A stretch of 64,000 nt of DNA from Ruegeria sp. Ofav3-42 (GCF_022347725.1 NZ_JAKRGB010000012.1:1-64000); one strand, 5' to 3'; counted from the first letter of the stretch, positions 53,777-63,155 are shown. Numbers and translations: made by a program. Notes: generated by a model from the sequence alone, not told the origin.

Positions 53777-54505
53777 CTATGCCATCGTGTAGGCGCGTTG
53801 AAAGAGAACACAACAAGCAATCAGGGAAACGACCCGAATGGCGGCTGTGGTGAATGCCTGCGGCAGGTAAGCGCCGATAATGCGACCAAGCAAGCTGCCG
53901 ACCAGTGTTGTCGCAATAAAGGCCCAAATTTGCGGCCCGTACGGGATTGACTGAGCCCCAGAAAAACTGTGCAACAGAAAAGCGATGCCGTATGCCACCA
54001 GAGCAATGGGCTGGACCAACTTGGCGACATTCTTGCCCGAGCAGCCTTTCGCAATCAAACCGAACACCATCAAAGGGCCAGGGGTCGCCGCCCAAACGGT
54101 TGCAAGACCAGACAATCCTGATACAGCGGAAAATCCCGCAGTCCCAATCGCGTTGTGAAAAGGGATCAGGGTCGTAATCAGTCCGATCAGCAGCAGGCAA
54201 GCCGTCAGGGCCAGAACAAATGCCTCGCTCAACATGGGATAGACGACCAGACCGGCAAGCACTCCGATAAGGCAACCGAAGACTGCGGTGTAAATTGTCT
54301 TGCGTTCGGTCCGAAGAATGTGCCGGTCGGTGGCAGCGGCTGAAACAACGGTGTTCAACAGAAGCAGAACAGGAACAGCCGTCGACGTACCAAGCAAAAC
54401 CATCATTGGCGGCCCGGCAATGATGCTGAACCCAATGCCGACTCCGACCTGCAGTATGGCGCCAAGGCAGATGGCGAGCATCAAAATGGATAGTTCGACG
54501 GACAC
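53777..54505 (-). CDS. TauE/SafE-family membrane exporter (CuyZ-like)
   Basis: A 242-residue protein, starting at a GTG with AGGGG upstream, with about seven or eight hydrophobic segments and the family repeat pattern VGVGIGFSIIAGPPMMVLLGTSTAVPVLLLLNTVVSA and ATVWAATPGPLMVFGLIAKG. TauE/SafE proteins are linked to export of sulfite or other organosulfur products. It lies 16 bp upstream of the PLP lyase gene. That pairing matches cuyZ-cuyA, in which the exporter removes sulfite released from cysteate. Substrate is inferred. Confidence 0.75.
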   Translation of the reverse strand: MSVELSILMLAICLGAILQVGVGIGFSIIAGPPMMVLLGTSTAVPVLLLLNTVVSAAATDRHILRTERKTIYTAVFGCLIGVLAGLVVYPMLSEAFVLALTACLLLIGLITTLIPFHNAIGTAGFSAVSGLSGLATVWAATPGPLMVFGLIAKGCSGKNVAKLVQPIALVAYGIAFLLHSFSGAQSIPYGPQIWAFIATTLVGSLLGRIIGAYLPQAFTTAAIRVVSLIACCVLFQRAYTMA

Positions 54506-54627
54506 TTCAACCCCTCATGGCGGCGACCACCTGTTGCAATGGTGGAAGTATCCAGAGTTTCGAGCCAGGTCCATGCCCATATCGCCGGTGCACGACCTAG
54601 CCCAATAATCCGAGATGCCCGCCTGCG

Positions 54628-55371
54628 TCATGGCGACCAAGGCATGATCCCTGAATACGAACTTCGGGTTGCAACGGAATGGGCCATATGTGCTAGCGTT
54701 GTCAGGTCGAACACCGGAAGATGCAGCTCTTCCTGAAGTCGTGCCGCGTATGGGGGCAGATCCGTGCATTCCAAAACCAGTGACCGTATTTCGGGCGCTT
54801 GGCGTTTGAGACGCCGGGCTGCCTCCAGAACTTCGGCCTCGATCAGATCGGTGTCCATGCGAGTCCGCGAGTTGCCCAAGATTACTTCGGCGAATTCGCT
54901 GGTGTGTTCTAACCCTTGTACCGCGACCGGGATATCTGCTGCTCCGACGCCTTCGAAATGCCGCGGGGTCAGGGCCGATGCGTCCGCGGTCAACACACCC
55001 ACCGGAGCGTTGGCTCCGGTCATGTGGTAGGCCAACGGCACCTGGATCAGACTGGATGCGAAGACAGGTACGGAAACGGCGGCGGCCAGTTCCTTTTGAA
55101 ACAAGGCCAGAAAACCGCAACTGCCGGTAATGGCCCGTACGCCTTCAGCCTCAAGACGCTGAGCGCCTTTGATAAAAGGCTCCAGGAGTTCCGGCGTGGG
55201 ATTGTTCAGAAGGGTCGGAACTGTGACGCCGTTGATCATCTCATAAAGCACCGGAAACGGTAGGCTGGACGGGTTCTTGATGTGACCGGGTGGCTTCGGA
55301 AAGTAGCTTTCAAGACACAAAACCCCAATCGATGCCCCGCAAATGTTTTGGCCGCCATCGTAAATTGGCAT
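54628..55371 (-). CDS. Asp/Glu racemase-superfamily protein
   Basis: A 247-residue protein with the two catalytic cysteines of the superfamily, one in AITGSCGFLALFQKE and one in LVLECTDLPPYAARL, and the strand-loop ICGASIGVLCLESYFPKPPG near the N-terminus. Enzymes of this group racemise amino acids or act as hydantoin/maleate isomerases. In this operon it could interconvert D and L forms of the transported amino acid. A 122-bp gap separates it from the exporter gene downstream. Exact substrate unknown. Confidence 0.7.
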   Translation of the reverse strand: MPIYDGGQNICGASIGVLCLESYFPKPPGHIKNPSSLPFPVLYEMINGVTVPTLLNNPTPELLEPFIKGAQRLEAEGVRAITGSCGFLALFQKELAAAVSVPVFASSLIQVPLAYHMTGANAPVGVLTADASALTPRHFEGVGAADIPVAVQGLEHTSEFAEVILGNSRTRMDTDLIEAEVLEAARRLKRQAPEIRSLVLECTDLPPYAARLQEELHLPVFDLTTLAHMAHSVATRSSYSGIMPWSP

Positions 55372-55395
55372 GGTGTTCAGTCCTTTCGATTTGGG

Positions 55396-56634
55396 TTAAA
55401 ACCGGGCCAGCAAAAATGGGTCAAGGTTGACGTTCGGGCTGCGCCCGGACACGAGGTCGGCAATGAGCTCGCCGGTTTTCGGGGCCATCATCAAGCCATA
55501 GTGAGAGTGCCCGAACGCAGCGTAGAGTCCGTCCTTGCCATCTATTGAGCCGATCGCGGGAAGGCTGTCGGGAAAGGAAGGGCGCCGTCCCATCCAGAAC
55601 CGCGCCTGGTCTGTATCAAGGTCCGGTATCATGGATTTTGCCTGATCGGTCAGGACCTTTTCCTTGTGTGGATCAATGGAGGCGTCGATATCGGCAAACT
55701 CCGCCGTGCCGGCGACCCGCAGACCGCCTTGCATTGAACTTGCGACAACCTTTGCGTCCACATCCATGACGGAGTTGTTCAATTCCGCCGAGGGGGTCGG
55801 GAATTCAACGTGATAACCCCGCTCGGCGACAAGCGGCACGGGCAGGCCCAGCGGCTTCAGCAAGTCGGCAGACCAAACACCAGCCGCCAGTACGACGCGC
55901 TGGGCGTGCAGTGTTTCCTGCGGGGTAGTAAGCGTCCAGCCACCATCCTCGGCGCGGATCAGCTTGGTGACCTCGGTTCGTATGATCTCAGCACCTTGCA
56001 TACGTGCTTTGTCTGCCAGAACCGCTCCCATCCGCCCCGGAGAGGTCGCGCGCGCCTGACCTTTGATCACGATTGCTGCCTTGAACGCACCCGTCAGCGC
56101 AGGTTCAAGGCGTCGAAGTTCTTCGCCGTCAATACGCTCAAGATCGCCGCCCTTTTCCTGGCGGATCAGGTAATCAAGCCCATTCAGATTGGCTTGTTCT
56201 GGGTGGCGGAAAGCATGCACATAATAGCTGTCGGTGATCAGGTCTTCGTGCCCGGTGCCCTGCAGATGTCGGCGGTACAGATCAATGGACGGACGACACA
56301 AAATCTCCATCGCGTCCGAGACCTCGCGAACGGTCTTTTCACCGGAGTTGCCTAAGAAGCGCATCCCCCAAGGGATCATCTTTGGCCAGAAGGCAAGCCG
56401 AACTGACAGCGCGCTTTTTGGGTCCAGCAACATCTGGGGCAGTCTTTTCCAAATACCCGGAACCGCCTGCGGAATAACCGACCATGGCGACACCACGCCT
56501 GCATTGCCAAACGAGGTTTCCTGCCCCGGTTCGCCCCGGTCGATGAGCCGAACCGGGACGCCGCGTTCCTGCAGCGACAGGGCGCAGCAAACGCCGACGA
56601 TCCCTGCGCCGATGATGGTGACTTGTTCGGTCAT
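55396..56634 (-). CDS. D-amino acid dehydrogenase-like FAD oxidoreductase
   Basis: A 412-residue DAO-family enzyme of DadA type with the FAD motif IIGAGIVGVCCALSLQERG, the DRGEPGQETSFGNAG segment characteristic of DadA-like proteins, PGRMGAVLADKARMQGAEI and the C-terminal GHSHYGLMMAPKTGELIADLVSG. Such enzymes oxidise D-amino acids (or hydroxyproline and other imino acids) to imines with electron transfer to quinone or cytochrome. It lies 4 bp from the TRAP permease gene, so substrate uptake and oxidation are probably coordinated. It differs in architecture from the four DMGDH-like proteins, having no GcvT domain. Confidence 0.8.
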   Translation of the reverse strand: MTEQVTIIGAGIVGVCCALSLQERGVPVRLIDRGEPGQETSFGNAGVVSPWSVIPQAVPGIWKRLPQMLLDPKSALSVRLAFWPKMIPWGMRFLGNSGEKTVREVSDAMEILCRPSIDLYRRHLQGTGHEDLITDSYYVHAFRHPEQANLNGLDYLIRQEKGGDLERIDGEELRRLEPALTGAFKAAIVIKGQARATSPGRMGAVLADKARMQGAEIIRTEVTKLIRAEDGGWTLTTPQETLHAQRVVLAAGVWSADLLKPLGLPVPLVAERGYHVEFPTPSAELNNSVMDVDAKVVASSMQGGLRVAGTAEFADIDASIDPHKEKVLTDQAKSMIPDLDTDQARFWMGRRPSFPDSLPAIGSIDGKDGLYAAFGHSHYGLMMAPKTGELIADLVSGRSPNVNLDPFLLARF

Positions 56635-56638
56635 CGTG

Positions 56639-58852
56639 TCACGCCGGAGAATGGCTGCGATTGCGCCCGATCAACTGGGTGACGATGACCGGCGAGGCCA
56701 CGGCCAGCGCGATCAGATCCGCAGTCAGGCTTGGCGCGACGAAAATGACCCCGGCGATTGCCATCAGAACGCGCGATGCAATGTTCATTGGTTGCAGCCA
56801 ATAGCCCACCACAGCAGCCGACAGTGCGATCACCCCTGCAATGCAGCTTGCCGCAGTGTAGGTGAACTCCCATAGATTGAACCCGGTTGAAGACACGAAA
56901 AGTAGGACCGGAGCATAGACAAACGCCATCGGCGCAATCACCTTGCCCAAGCCAAGCGTAAAGGCGGACAGCCCGGTTCGGAATGGGTTCGAGTTGGCGA
57001 TTGCCGCCGCCGCATAGGCGGATGTACAGACCGGGGGCGTGATCTCGGACACGACTCCGTAATAGAGAACGAACAGGTGGCTTGCGATCGGCGGAACACC
57101 CAGCTGTGCCAGCGCGGGCTGGGCGACGGAAACCAGCATAATGTACAGCGCAGTCGTTGGGATGCCCGCGCCCATCAAGATGCAGACAACAGCAATGAAG
57201 ACCAGCGAGATGAACAGCTGCAGGTCTTCCATCGCAAACAGCTGGAAGCCGCCGAACGAGATCAGGTTGTAGAGGTCGGATGCCAGATTACCCGCACCTT
57301 GCGTGACCATAAAGCCGATGCGGAAGCCGATGCCGGTCGTGTTGATCACGCCCACTACGATGCCAACCGCAGCGGCCGCAGCACCCACGGCCAGCGAGTA
57401 TTTCACGCCCAGCTCGACCGCCTGCAGCATCTCAGGTACTTCGATCCGTTTTTGTGGGTTAAGCGTCGCGATCACGGACAGAGCACACAGGATCGCCGTC
57501 ATCGTAAGGTCAAACCCGCCGTCTGAAAATTTCCATAGCACAAAGGCCAGGAACGCCGCCGCGTAGATCAGTGTCGGAGGTTGTTTCAGGCGCGACATGC
57601 CGGCGATCACCGCCAGCGAGATACCGCAGAAGGCAGACATAAAGGGCGTGTAGCCAGTGAACAGCACGACCAGGAGGCCAATCAGGGGCACGATATTGGC
57701 CCAGCCTTCGGCCCAGACGGCCTTGAGCTGCGGCAGCTGCTCTTTGGCCAGGCCTTTCAGGTTCAGCTTGCGGGCCATCAGGTGCACCACGGCAAAGACG
57801 CCGACATAGTGCAGGATGGCCGGGAAGATCGCGGCAATCACGATGGTGGTGTAGGGAACCTCGAGGAACTCGGCCATGATGAAGGCAGCGGCCCCCATGA
57901 TCGGCGGCGTGATTTGTCCACCCGCCGAAGACGCGGCCTCGACGCCGCCTGCAAAATGGCCGGGGTATCCAAGGCGCTTCATGTTGGGAATTGTCAGCGC
58001 GCCGGTCGAAACGGTGTTGGCCACCGAAGATCCCGAAATCGTGCCGAAGAAGGCCGAGGATACCACCGACACTTTTGCCGGACCGCCGGTATAGCGACCC
58101 GCCAAAATCGTAGCGTTATCAATGAAAAGCTGCCCCAATCCCGTGCGCTGCGCGATCACGCCGAACAACACGAAATGGAACACGATGGTGGAAACAACCC
58201 AAAGAGTGACGCCGTAAATGCCCTCCTGCGGGAAATACATCGACGATACGAAGGTTTTGAAGTTCACGCCGGGATGCCGCAGCAGTCCGGGGAAGTACGG
58301 CCCCAGCAGCGCGTATGAGATAAAGACACAGATGATCAGCGGCAGCACCCAGCCCAACGTACGGCGCGCGATATCCAGCACTAGCAGGATGATGATCACG
58401 CCCAAAATCACGTCGTACAAGTTGGGGTTACCCATGCGGAACGTCTGTTCCTCGATCCCCAGCAACGGAATGCCGCGCCAGGCGACGCCCACATACAGCG
58501 CCGCGACGATCCCCAGCGCCATGAAGACCAGATCGTAAAGAGGGATGTTGCCGATGCGGAATCGGCTGACCTTGAGTGCATAGAGGCTTTTGGCCCCGAT
58601 AATCGGGATTGTCGCGTAGACCAGAATGAACAGCAGGGCCAGATAGATGCCCATGTGCCAGTGATCGGCCGGCAGACCAAAGCCGGCCGTGAAGAATTCA
58701 TAGAATGCAAAGATCAGGGCAACGACACGCAGAACTTTACCGGTTGTCGGCGTAACGTGCCGGACGGCGGCTCCTTCGTCGAATTGTTCTTCGATGGCTG
58801 CCAGTTCTTCGGCTGTCAGCTCGTGGTCATCAAGTTTCTGTGTCTCGGACAT
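56639..58852 (-). CDS. Fused TRAP transporter permease (DctQM type, TAXI system)
   Basis: A 737-residue product from the ATG at 58850-58852 (GGGGGG upstream). The N-terminal ~60 residues are acidic and soluble, then about four spans of the small subunit fused to a large ~12-span permease. Landmarks are PGVNFKTFVSSMYFPQEGIYG, the VSVVSSAFFGTISGSSVANTVSTGALTIPNMKRLGYP family signature, and GAGIPTTALYIMLVSVAQPAL. Fused QM permeases work with TAXI-type binding proteins and use a cation gradient. It sits between the TAXI gene and the FAD oxidase gene of one operon. Confidence 0.92.
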   Translation of the reverse strand: MSETQKLDDHELTAEELAAIEEQFDEGAAVRHVTPTTGKVLRVVALIFAFYEFFTAGFGLPADHWHMGIYLALLFILVYATIPIIGAKSLYALKVSRFRIGNIPLYDLVFMALGIVAALYVGVAWRGIPLLGIEEQTFRMGNPNLYDVILGVIIILLVLDIARRTLGWVLPLIICVFISYALLGPYFPGLLRHPGVNFKTFVSSMYFPQEGIYGVTLWVVSTIVFHFVLFGVIAQRTGLGQLFIDNATILAGRYTGGPAKVSVVSSAFFGTISGSSVANTVSTGALTIPNMKRLGYPGHFAGGVEAASSAGGQITPPIMGAAAFIMAEFLEVPYTTIVIAAIFPAILHYVGVFAVVHLMARKLNLKGLAKEQLPQLKAVWAEGWANIVPLIGLLVVLFTGYTPFMSAFCGISLAVIAGMSRLKQPPTLIYAAAFLAFVLWKFSDGGFDLTMTAILCALSVIATLNPQKRIEVPEMLQAVELGVKYSLAVGAAAAAVGIVVGVINTTGIGFRIGFMVTQGAGNLASDLYNLISFGGFQLFAMEDLQLFISLVFIAVVCILMGAGIPTTALYIMLVSVAQPALAQLGVPPIASHLFVLYYGVVSEITPPVCTSAYAAAAIANSNPFRTGLSAFTLGLGKVIAPMAFVYAPVLLFVSSTGFNLWEFTYTAASCIAGVIALSAAVVGYWLQPMNIASRVLMAIAGVIFVAPSLTADLIALAVASPVIVTQLIGRNRSHSPA

Positions 58853-58933
58853 GATGGCCCCCCTGATTACGCGTATTTCGAGAACCCGGTGCCCCATAGG
58901 GGACACCGGACGTTTAAGTTTCTTGATGCTGAA

Positions 58934-59941
58934 TTACTGAAGAAGCCCGGCTTCTTTGTAGAACTTCTCAGCACCCGGATGCAGCGGAACACCCAGCGCC
59001 TCGACACCGTCCAGCGCCGTTTCGGCTGTGATCTGCCTGCCCTTGGCATGGCCGTTGTCCAGCAGCTTGCGGGTGTTGTCGTTCCACAAGGCTTTGGTCA
59101 GCTCATAGACCAGATCGTCCGACAGATCCGAGGACACAACCAGCATTGCGCTGACAGCAGGAGTCTTGGTCTCGGCATCGATACCTTCATAGACACCGCC
59201 CGGAATGGCCGAGGGGATATAGGCCGGGATGATCTCGTTGATCTTCGCCAGATCCTCGTCCGAGAAGGAATGCAGGTTCATGCCCTTAGTCGAGGACAGC
59301 TGAACCATCGCGGCAACCGGCCAGCCTGCAGCATAGAAGTAAGCGTCCAACTGACCGTCGGCCAGACGCTCGGCGCTCTGGCTGTTGTTCAGTTCGGCTT
59401 CGTCCATGTTGTCACGGTTGACGCCCCAGGCATCCAGCATCTGCAGAACGGCAACCTGCGTGCCCGAACCGGCCTGAGCAATGCCGACGCGCTTGCCTTC
59501 CAGATCACTCAGGTCGTTGATGGTCTGACCAGCGGGCAGAACCAGATGCAGGTCTTCGGGGAACAGATTGGCCACGATGCGCAGCTTGGGGTGGGGTTTG
59601 CCATCGAACTTGCCCTCACCCAGATACATCGAGCGGGTGACGTCTGCCGCGGCCAGACCGGCCTCCAACTCGCCATTTTGCACGGCAGCGTTGTTGAACA
59701 CCGACGCAGTAGTGGACTGCGCAATCGCGATCAGACCCGGAACGCCGCACTGTCCGCCCTCTTCACATGGACGCGACCCCGGAGGGGCGGAGATACCGTT
59801 TGCGATAGTGCCGCCAATGGGGAAATAGGTTCCGCCAGCACCGCCGGTGCCGATGCGGAAAAACGTCGGGTCCTGGGCCAGCGCAGGCGCGGCCAGCGCG
59901 CCTGCCAAAGCCAATCCGGTCAAGCATTTCATAAATTTCAT
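58934..59941 (-). CDS. TAXI-family TRAP substrate-binding protein
   Basis: A 335-residue product from the ATG at 59939-59941 (GGGAG upstream). A signal peptide is cut after APALA (about residue 22). The TAXI family is marked by RIGTGGAGGTYFPIGGTIANGIS, CGVPGLIAIAQSTTASVFNNAAVQNGELEAGL, KRVGIAQAGSGTQVAVLQML and SAERLADGQLDAYFYAAGWP. It captures a ligand in the periplasm for the fused permease encoded 81 bp downstream. Sequence does not give the ligand; the operon suggests an acidic or sulfonated amino acid. Confidence 0.92.
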   Translation of the reverse strand: MKFMKCLTGLALAGALAAPALAQDPTFFRIGTGGAGGTYFPIGGTIANGISAPPGSRPCEEGGQCGVPGLIAIAQSTTASVFNNAAVQNGELEAGLAAADVTRSMYLGEGKFDGKPHPKLRIVANLFPEDLHLVLPAGQTINDLSDLEGKRVGIAQAGSGTQVAVLQMLDAWGVNRDNMDEAELNNSQSAERLADGQLDAYFYAAGWPVAAMVQLSSTKGMNLHSFSDEDLAKINEIIPAYIPSAIPGGVYEGIDAETKTPAVSAMLVVSSDLSDDLVYELTKALWNDNTRKLLDNGHAKGRQITAETALDGVEALGVPLHPGAEKFYKEAGLLQ

Positions 59942-60020
59942 TCTCATCTCCCTTTTTAGATCGTCGGATTCGGTTTTCCCAAACTTCGATCCCGCAAGCG
60001 TAGAGGCAAATTTCATAAAT

Positions 60021-60053
60021 ACAAATTTGTTATATTTCACTAAACTAAAGTTT
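60021..60053. promoter_or_regulatory. Palindromes between the TAXI gene and a divergent LysR gene
   Basis: ACAAATTTGT (60021-60030) is a perfect 10-bp palindrome and AAACT-AA-AGTTT (60042-60053) a second dyad, in the AT-rich gap between the divergent genes. Both are in position to bind the adjacent LysR regulator and control the TRAP operon. Confidence 0.5.
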
Positions 60054-60069
60054 GGTTTATGTGCGGGGG

Positions 60070-61038
60070 ATGAATCTCACACAGCTCACCGTGTTTCGCG
60101 AGGTGATGGAAACCGGATCCATCTCTCAAACTGCGAAAAAACTGAACCGTACGCAGCCGGCGATCAGCCTGGCGCTGAAGAACCTTGAAAAGTCCTTGGG
60201 TCTGACGTTGTTCGAACGCAAGGGCCGTCGTCTGGTTCCGGTGCCGGAAGCGCACTACCTTCTTGCGGAAACAACAGGTATCCTGGACCGTCTTTCAACG
60301 ATTTCGGGCACGATGGAAGGTTTGATCAAAGGTCGATCCGGCAGTTTGAATATCGCCACCATGCCCGGTCCATCAGCTTTCTTGTTCCCCCGGTTCATCA
60401 GCCAGTCAGTGGGCGAGAACCCCGATATCCGAATTACGCTCTCTACACGCAGTTCGCCCCAGATCATGGAGCTTGCAGGGACACAGAATATCGATTTTGG
60501 CTTTGCAGATTTTGAACACTCGGTCGGAAGGGAGCGACAATATTCGACCGAGATCATTCGGGCGGACTGTTTTTGCGCAGTTGATCGCGCGCATCCTCTC
60601 GCATCTCGAGAGAGCATAACGATTTCAGATCTGGACGGGATTCCAATGGGGGGATTGCACGCCACTCATCCATTCCAGCGCAAGGTCCGATTAGAGTTTC
60701 AGGAAGAGTCTGCAAACTACAACCCGACCGTGACCTGCCAGTATTTTCTGCCGCTGGTACCCTTTGTAAGTTCAGGTCAGTGCTGCACGATTGTTGATCC
60801 ATTGACGGTCGCGACCGAACGGGAACTCAATCTGTCTCAAGGGCAGGTTACCTTCGTGCCTTTCCAAAGCCCGCTCAGATACGAATATGCGATCCTGCAG
60901 CCCGACCACCGTCCGCCGTCTCAACTGGCTCTGAAGATCAAAGCAGGTTGGAAATCCGAAGTCTTGCAGATGCTAAAGGAAGTGAAGGCCAACCCACACG
61001 CAGTGCAGATTGATGAGGCGGACGACAAGCAGAGTTGA
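60070..61038 (+). CDS. LysR-family regulator of the TRAP operon
   Basis: A 322-residue product from the ATG at 60070 (a GTG at 60061 is an alternative; spacing to the GGGGG tract is poor for both). The N-terminal helix-turn-helix is LTVFREVMETGSISQTAKKLNRTQPAISLALKNLEKSLG and the effector domain follows with ATMPGPSAFLFPRFISQ. It is divergent from the TAXI-TRAP-oxidase-lyase operon, with palindromes between them, and is its probable regulator. It ends 75 bp before a convergent second LysR gene. Confidence 0.85.
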   Translation: MNLTQLTVFREVMETGSISQTAKKLNRTQPAISLALKNLEKSLGLTLFERKGRRLVPVPEAHYLLAETTGILDRLSTISGTMEGLIKGRSGSLNIATMPGPSAFLFPRFISQSVGENPDIRITLSTRSSPQIMELAGTQNIDFGFADFEHSVGRERQYSTEIIRADCFCAVDRAHPLASRESITISDLDGIPMGGLHATHPFQRKVRLEFQEESANYNPTVTCQYFLPLVPFVSSGQCCTIVDPLTVATERELNLSQGQVTFVPFQSPLRYEYAILQPDHRPPSQLALKIKAGWKSEVLQMLKEVKANPHAVQIDEADDKQS

Positions 61039-61113
61039 AGATTTTGATACTGTGATCCGAACAAAGGCTGCAATGGGGCGGTCGCGGCCTGTGTATGAAG
61101 GTTGAAATGCGTG

Positions 61114-62037
61114 TCAGGTCTGTTCATCGATTTGAGTGAGGTTGCTAAGAAGTGCCTGAACCAATGCAGCTTTGCGGCGGTTTTCGTGAGGGGGCGCGGC
61201 GTGTTTGGGTAAAATAGCGACAAAAGCATAAGGCAGGGGCAAGCCGGGCCATTCCGACTGAGGATAGGGCTCCGACCCGGATTGCGCAGAGATCACCATC
61301 TTGGGAACCAGAGCGACACCAGCACCCTGAGACGCAAGCGCAAAAGCGACAGCCGCACCGCCGACCCGCAAGCCTTTGCGAACATCCGGTGTTCTTGCAG
61401 TCCCCGCAGCCCGAAACCACGCTGACCAGGTCGGATACGAGGCATATTGCTCGCCCCAATCCGTGTGGATCAGCAGATTATCGGGTGCCTTGGTCAGATC
61501 TTCTTTGACAAGGTTCTGTTTTTGGAACTGCTCGGTGAAGTAGGGAAAAACGGAGTCGGTGAAGAGAGGCACTGATATGTGCTGCGGGTATAGGTGGCCT
61601 TCAGAAGTCACCCTGATATCGGTCTGAGTGCGCAAAAGATCCACCGGATCACTTTCGATGCGCAATTCCAGTCCAATGTCCGGATGGATTGATCGAAACC
61701 TCGATACCGCCGGCGCGACCCATTTTTCTGCCAAAGACTGGATTGTGCTGATTACGATTCGGGATCGCGCTTCGTTTTCAAGTAACTGGTCGGTGGCGAC
61801 TGAAATACTCATTAAAGCATCAGAAATTGTCGGGTAGTAGTACCGCCCGGCATCGGTCAAATGTAGGCTGTTATTAGTGCGGCGAAACAGCGTTTTTCCC
61901 AAAAAATCCTCGGCCTTTTTAACTTGCATGCTGACTGCAGCGGGCGAAACGCCCAGTTCGGACGCGGCTGCGGTGAAGCCGCCCAGGCGAACGCTGGCTT
62001 CGAATGCCTTAAGTGAATTCAGCGGTGGAAGTCGCAT
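61114..62037 (-). CDS. LysR-family regulator (GcvA-like)
   Basis: A 307-residue product from the ATG at 62035-62037, which has AAGGA at 9 nt; an in-frame ATG seven codons upstream has no such site. The winged helix-turn-helix reads LPPLNSLKAFEASVRLGGFTAAASELGVSPAAVSMQVKKAED, with the GcvA-type RLGGFTAAA and VSMQVK patterns. It is divergent from the ornithine cyclodeaminase-like gene at 62147 and is its likely regulator. Confidence 0.85.
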   Translation of the reverse strand: MRLPPLNSLKAFEASVRLGGFTAAASELGVSPAAVSMQVKKAEDFLGKTLFRRTNNSLHLTDAGRYYYPTISDALMSISVATDQLLENEARSRIVISTIQSLAEKWVAPAVSRFRSIHPDIGLELRIESDPVDLLRTQTDIRVTSEGHLYPQHISVPLFTDSVFPYFTEQFQKQNLVKEDLTKAPDNLLIHTDWGEQYASYPTWSAWFRAAGTARTPDVRKGLRVGGAAVAFALASQGAGVALVPKMVISAQSGSEPYPQSEWPGLPLPYAFVAILPKHAAPPHENRRKAALVQALLSNLTQIDEQT

Positions 62038-62065
62038 TGCAGGGCATCCTTGCTGCATCAGATTT

Positions 62066-62077
62066 TCTTGGTCAAGA
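62066..62077. promoter_or_regulatory. Dyad upstream of the cyclodeaminase-like gene
   Basis: TCTTG-GT-CAAGA lies in the 109-bp space between the divergent LysR and cyclodeaminase-like genes and is a plausible LysR binding site. Confidence 0.45.
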
Positions 62078-62146
62078 TTCACATTTTTCGATCTGGAACG
62101 CCAGCACGCCTCCCCTAAGGATTGGAGAAAAGCAAAGGAAGCGTTC

Positions 62147-63154
62147 ATGCCAAAGATCGAGATTGAATACCTGGGCCAGCCCGAAATCGATCAGGTGGCG
62201 CTTGGCAATGACGATATTCTGGATGCGATCGAGCAGGGGCTGATTGCTGCGGGCCAGGGTAAAACGGTTATTGAACCGCGTATGCACCTGACACCGGATC
62301 CTGCATTCAACGGTCATTTCAACGTGCTGCGCGGGTATGTTGAGCCGCTGGGTTATGCAGGGGTGAAAATCGTGGGCGATTATGTCGATAACTACAAGAG
62401 TGGTCTGCCGTCGGAGCTGGCGCTGCTGAATCTCTTCTGCCCCAGAACTGGTGCCCCGCGTGCTGTGATTGATGCGGCGGGAATTACCGATATGCGGACC
62501 GGTGCACTCACTGCGCTTGGCGCCAAATGGCTGGGGCCGCGAAATCCGCGAATTTTGGGGCATGTGGGCGCGCGCGGCACGTCCTACTGGAATGTCAGAC
62601 TGTTGGATCACCTGTTCGATTTCGAAGAAATCCGGGTGCATTCGCGGCGTCCCGAAAGCCGGGATGCGTTTGGTGAAAGACTGAGCCGTGATCTGGGCAA
62701 AAAGGTGATCGTTACCGATGACTGGGAAAGTTGCCTGAAAGACGCGGACATCCTGGTCGAGGCAACGCGCCTGAAACGGCCAACGCCGATTTTTGACCGA
62801 TCCTGGGTCAAGAAGGGCGCGTTTGTCGTGCCCTATGGCACCATGAGTGCCCTACCGCTGAATTTCACCGAAGGGTTCGATAAATTTGTCATGGATGATC
62901 TGGGGCAGATGCGAGCGGGCCATCTTGGTGCTCTGCGGCCGCATATAGATGCGGGCCTGGTCAGTGAAGACACGTTTTATGCGGAAATCGGCGAAATAGC
63001 GGCCGGATTGAAGCCGGGCCGCGAGGCGGATGACGAAACCATCCTGTTCTGGCACCGCGGAATGTCGACCGGAGATATCGCGTTGGGTGCGCGGATTTTG
63101 GAGCGGGCCCGCGAGCTTGGTATCGCCCAAAACCTGCTGTACCGGAACGTCTGA
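62147..63154 (+). CDS. Ornithine cyclodeaminase/mu-crystallin family protein
   Basis: A 335-residue product from the ATG at 62147 (AAAGGA upstream). The family appears in KTVIEPRMHLTPDPAFNGHFNVLRGYV, AGVKIVGDYVDNYKSGLPSELALLNLF, AVIDAAGITDMRTGALTALGAKWL and the NAD-binding region followed by KDADILVEATRLKRPTPIFDRSWVKKGAFV. The usual glycine-rich GxGxQAR-type nucleotide loop is replaced by ILGHVGARGTSYWNVRLL, a notable change. Relatives are ornithine cyclodeaminases, alanine dehydrogenases and imine reductases. Its stop is 1 bp before the lyase-like ATG, so the two form an operon. Confidence 0.8.
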   Translation: MPKIEIEYLGQPEIDQVALGNDDILDAIEQGLIAAGQGKTVIEPRMHLTPDPAFNGHFNVLRGYVEPLGYAGVKIVGDYVDNYKSGLPSELALLNLFCPRTGAPRAVIDAAGITDMRTGALTALGAKWLGPRNPRILGHVGARGTSYWNVRLLDHLFDFEEIRVHSRRPESRDAFGERLSRDLGKKVIVTDDWESCLKDADILVEATRLKRPTPIFDRSWVKKGAFVVPYGTMSALPLNFTEGFDKFVMDDLGQMRAGHLGALRPHIDAGLVSEDTFYAEIGEIAAGLKPGREADDETILFWHRGMSTGDIALGARILERARELGIAQNLLYRNV

Positions 63155-63155
63155 T

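Noticed and set aside
58655-59959. Plus-strand frame of 434 codons over the TAXI gene
   Set aside because: Antisense to a clear TAXI binding protein and to the start of the TRAP permease.
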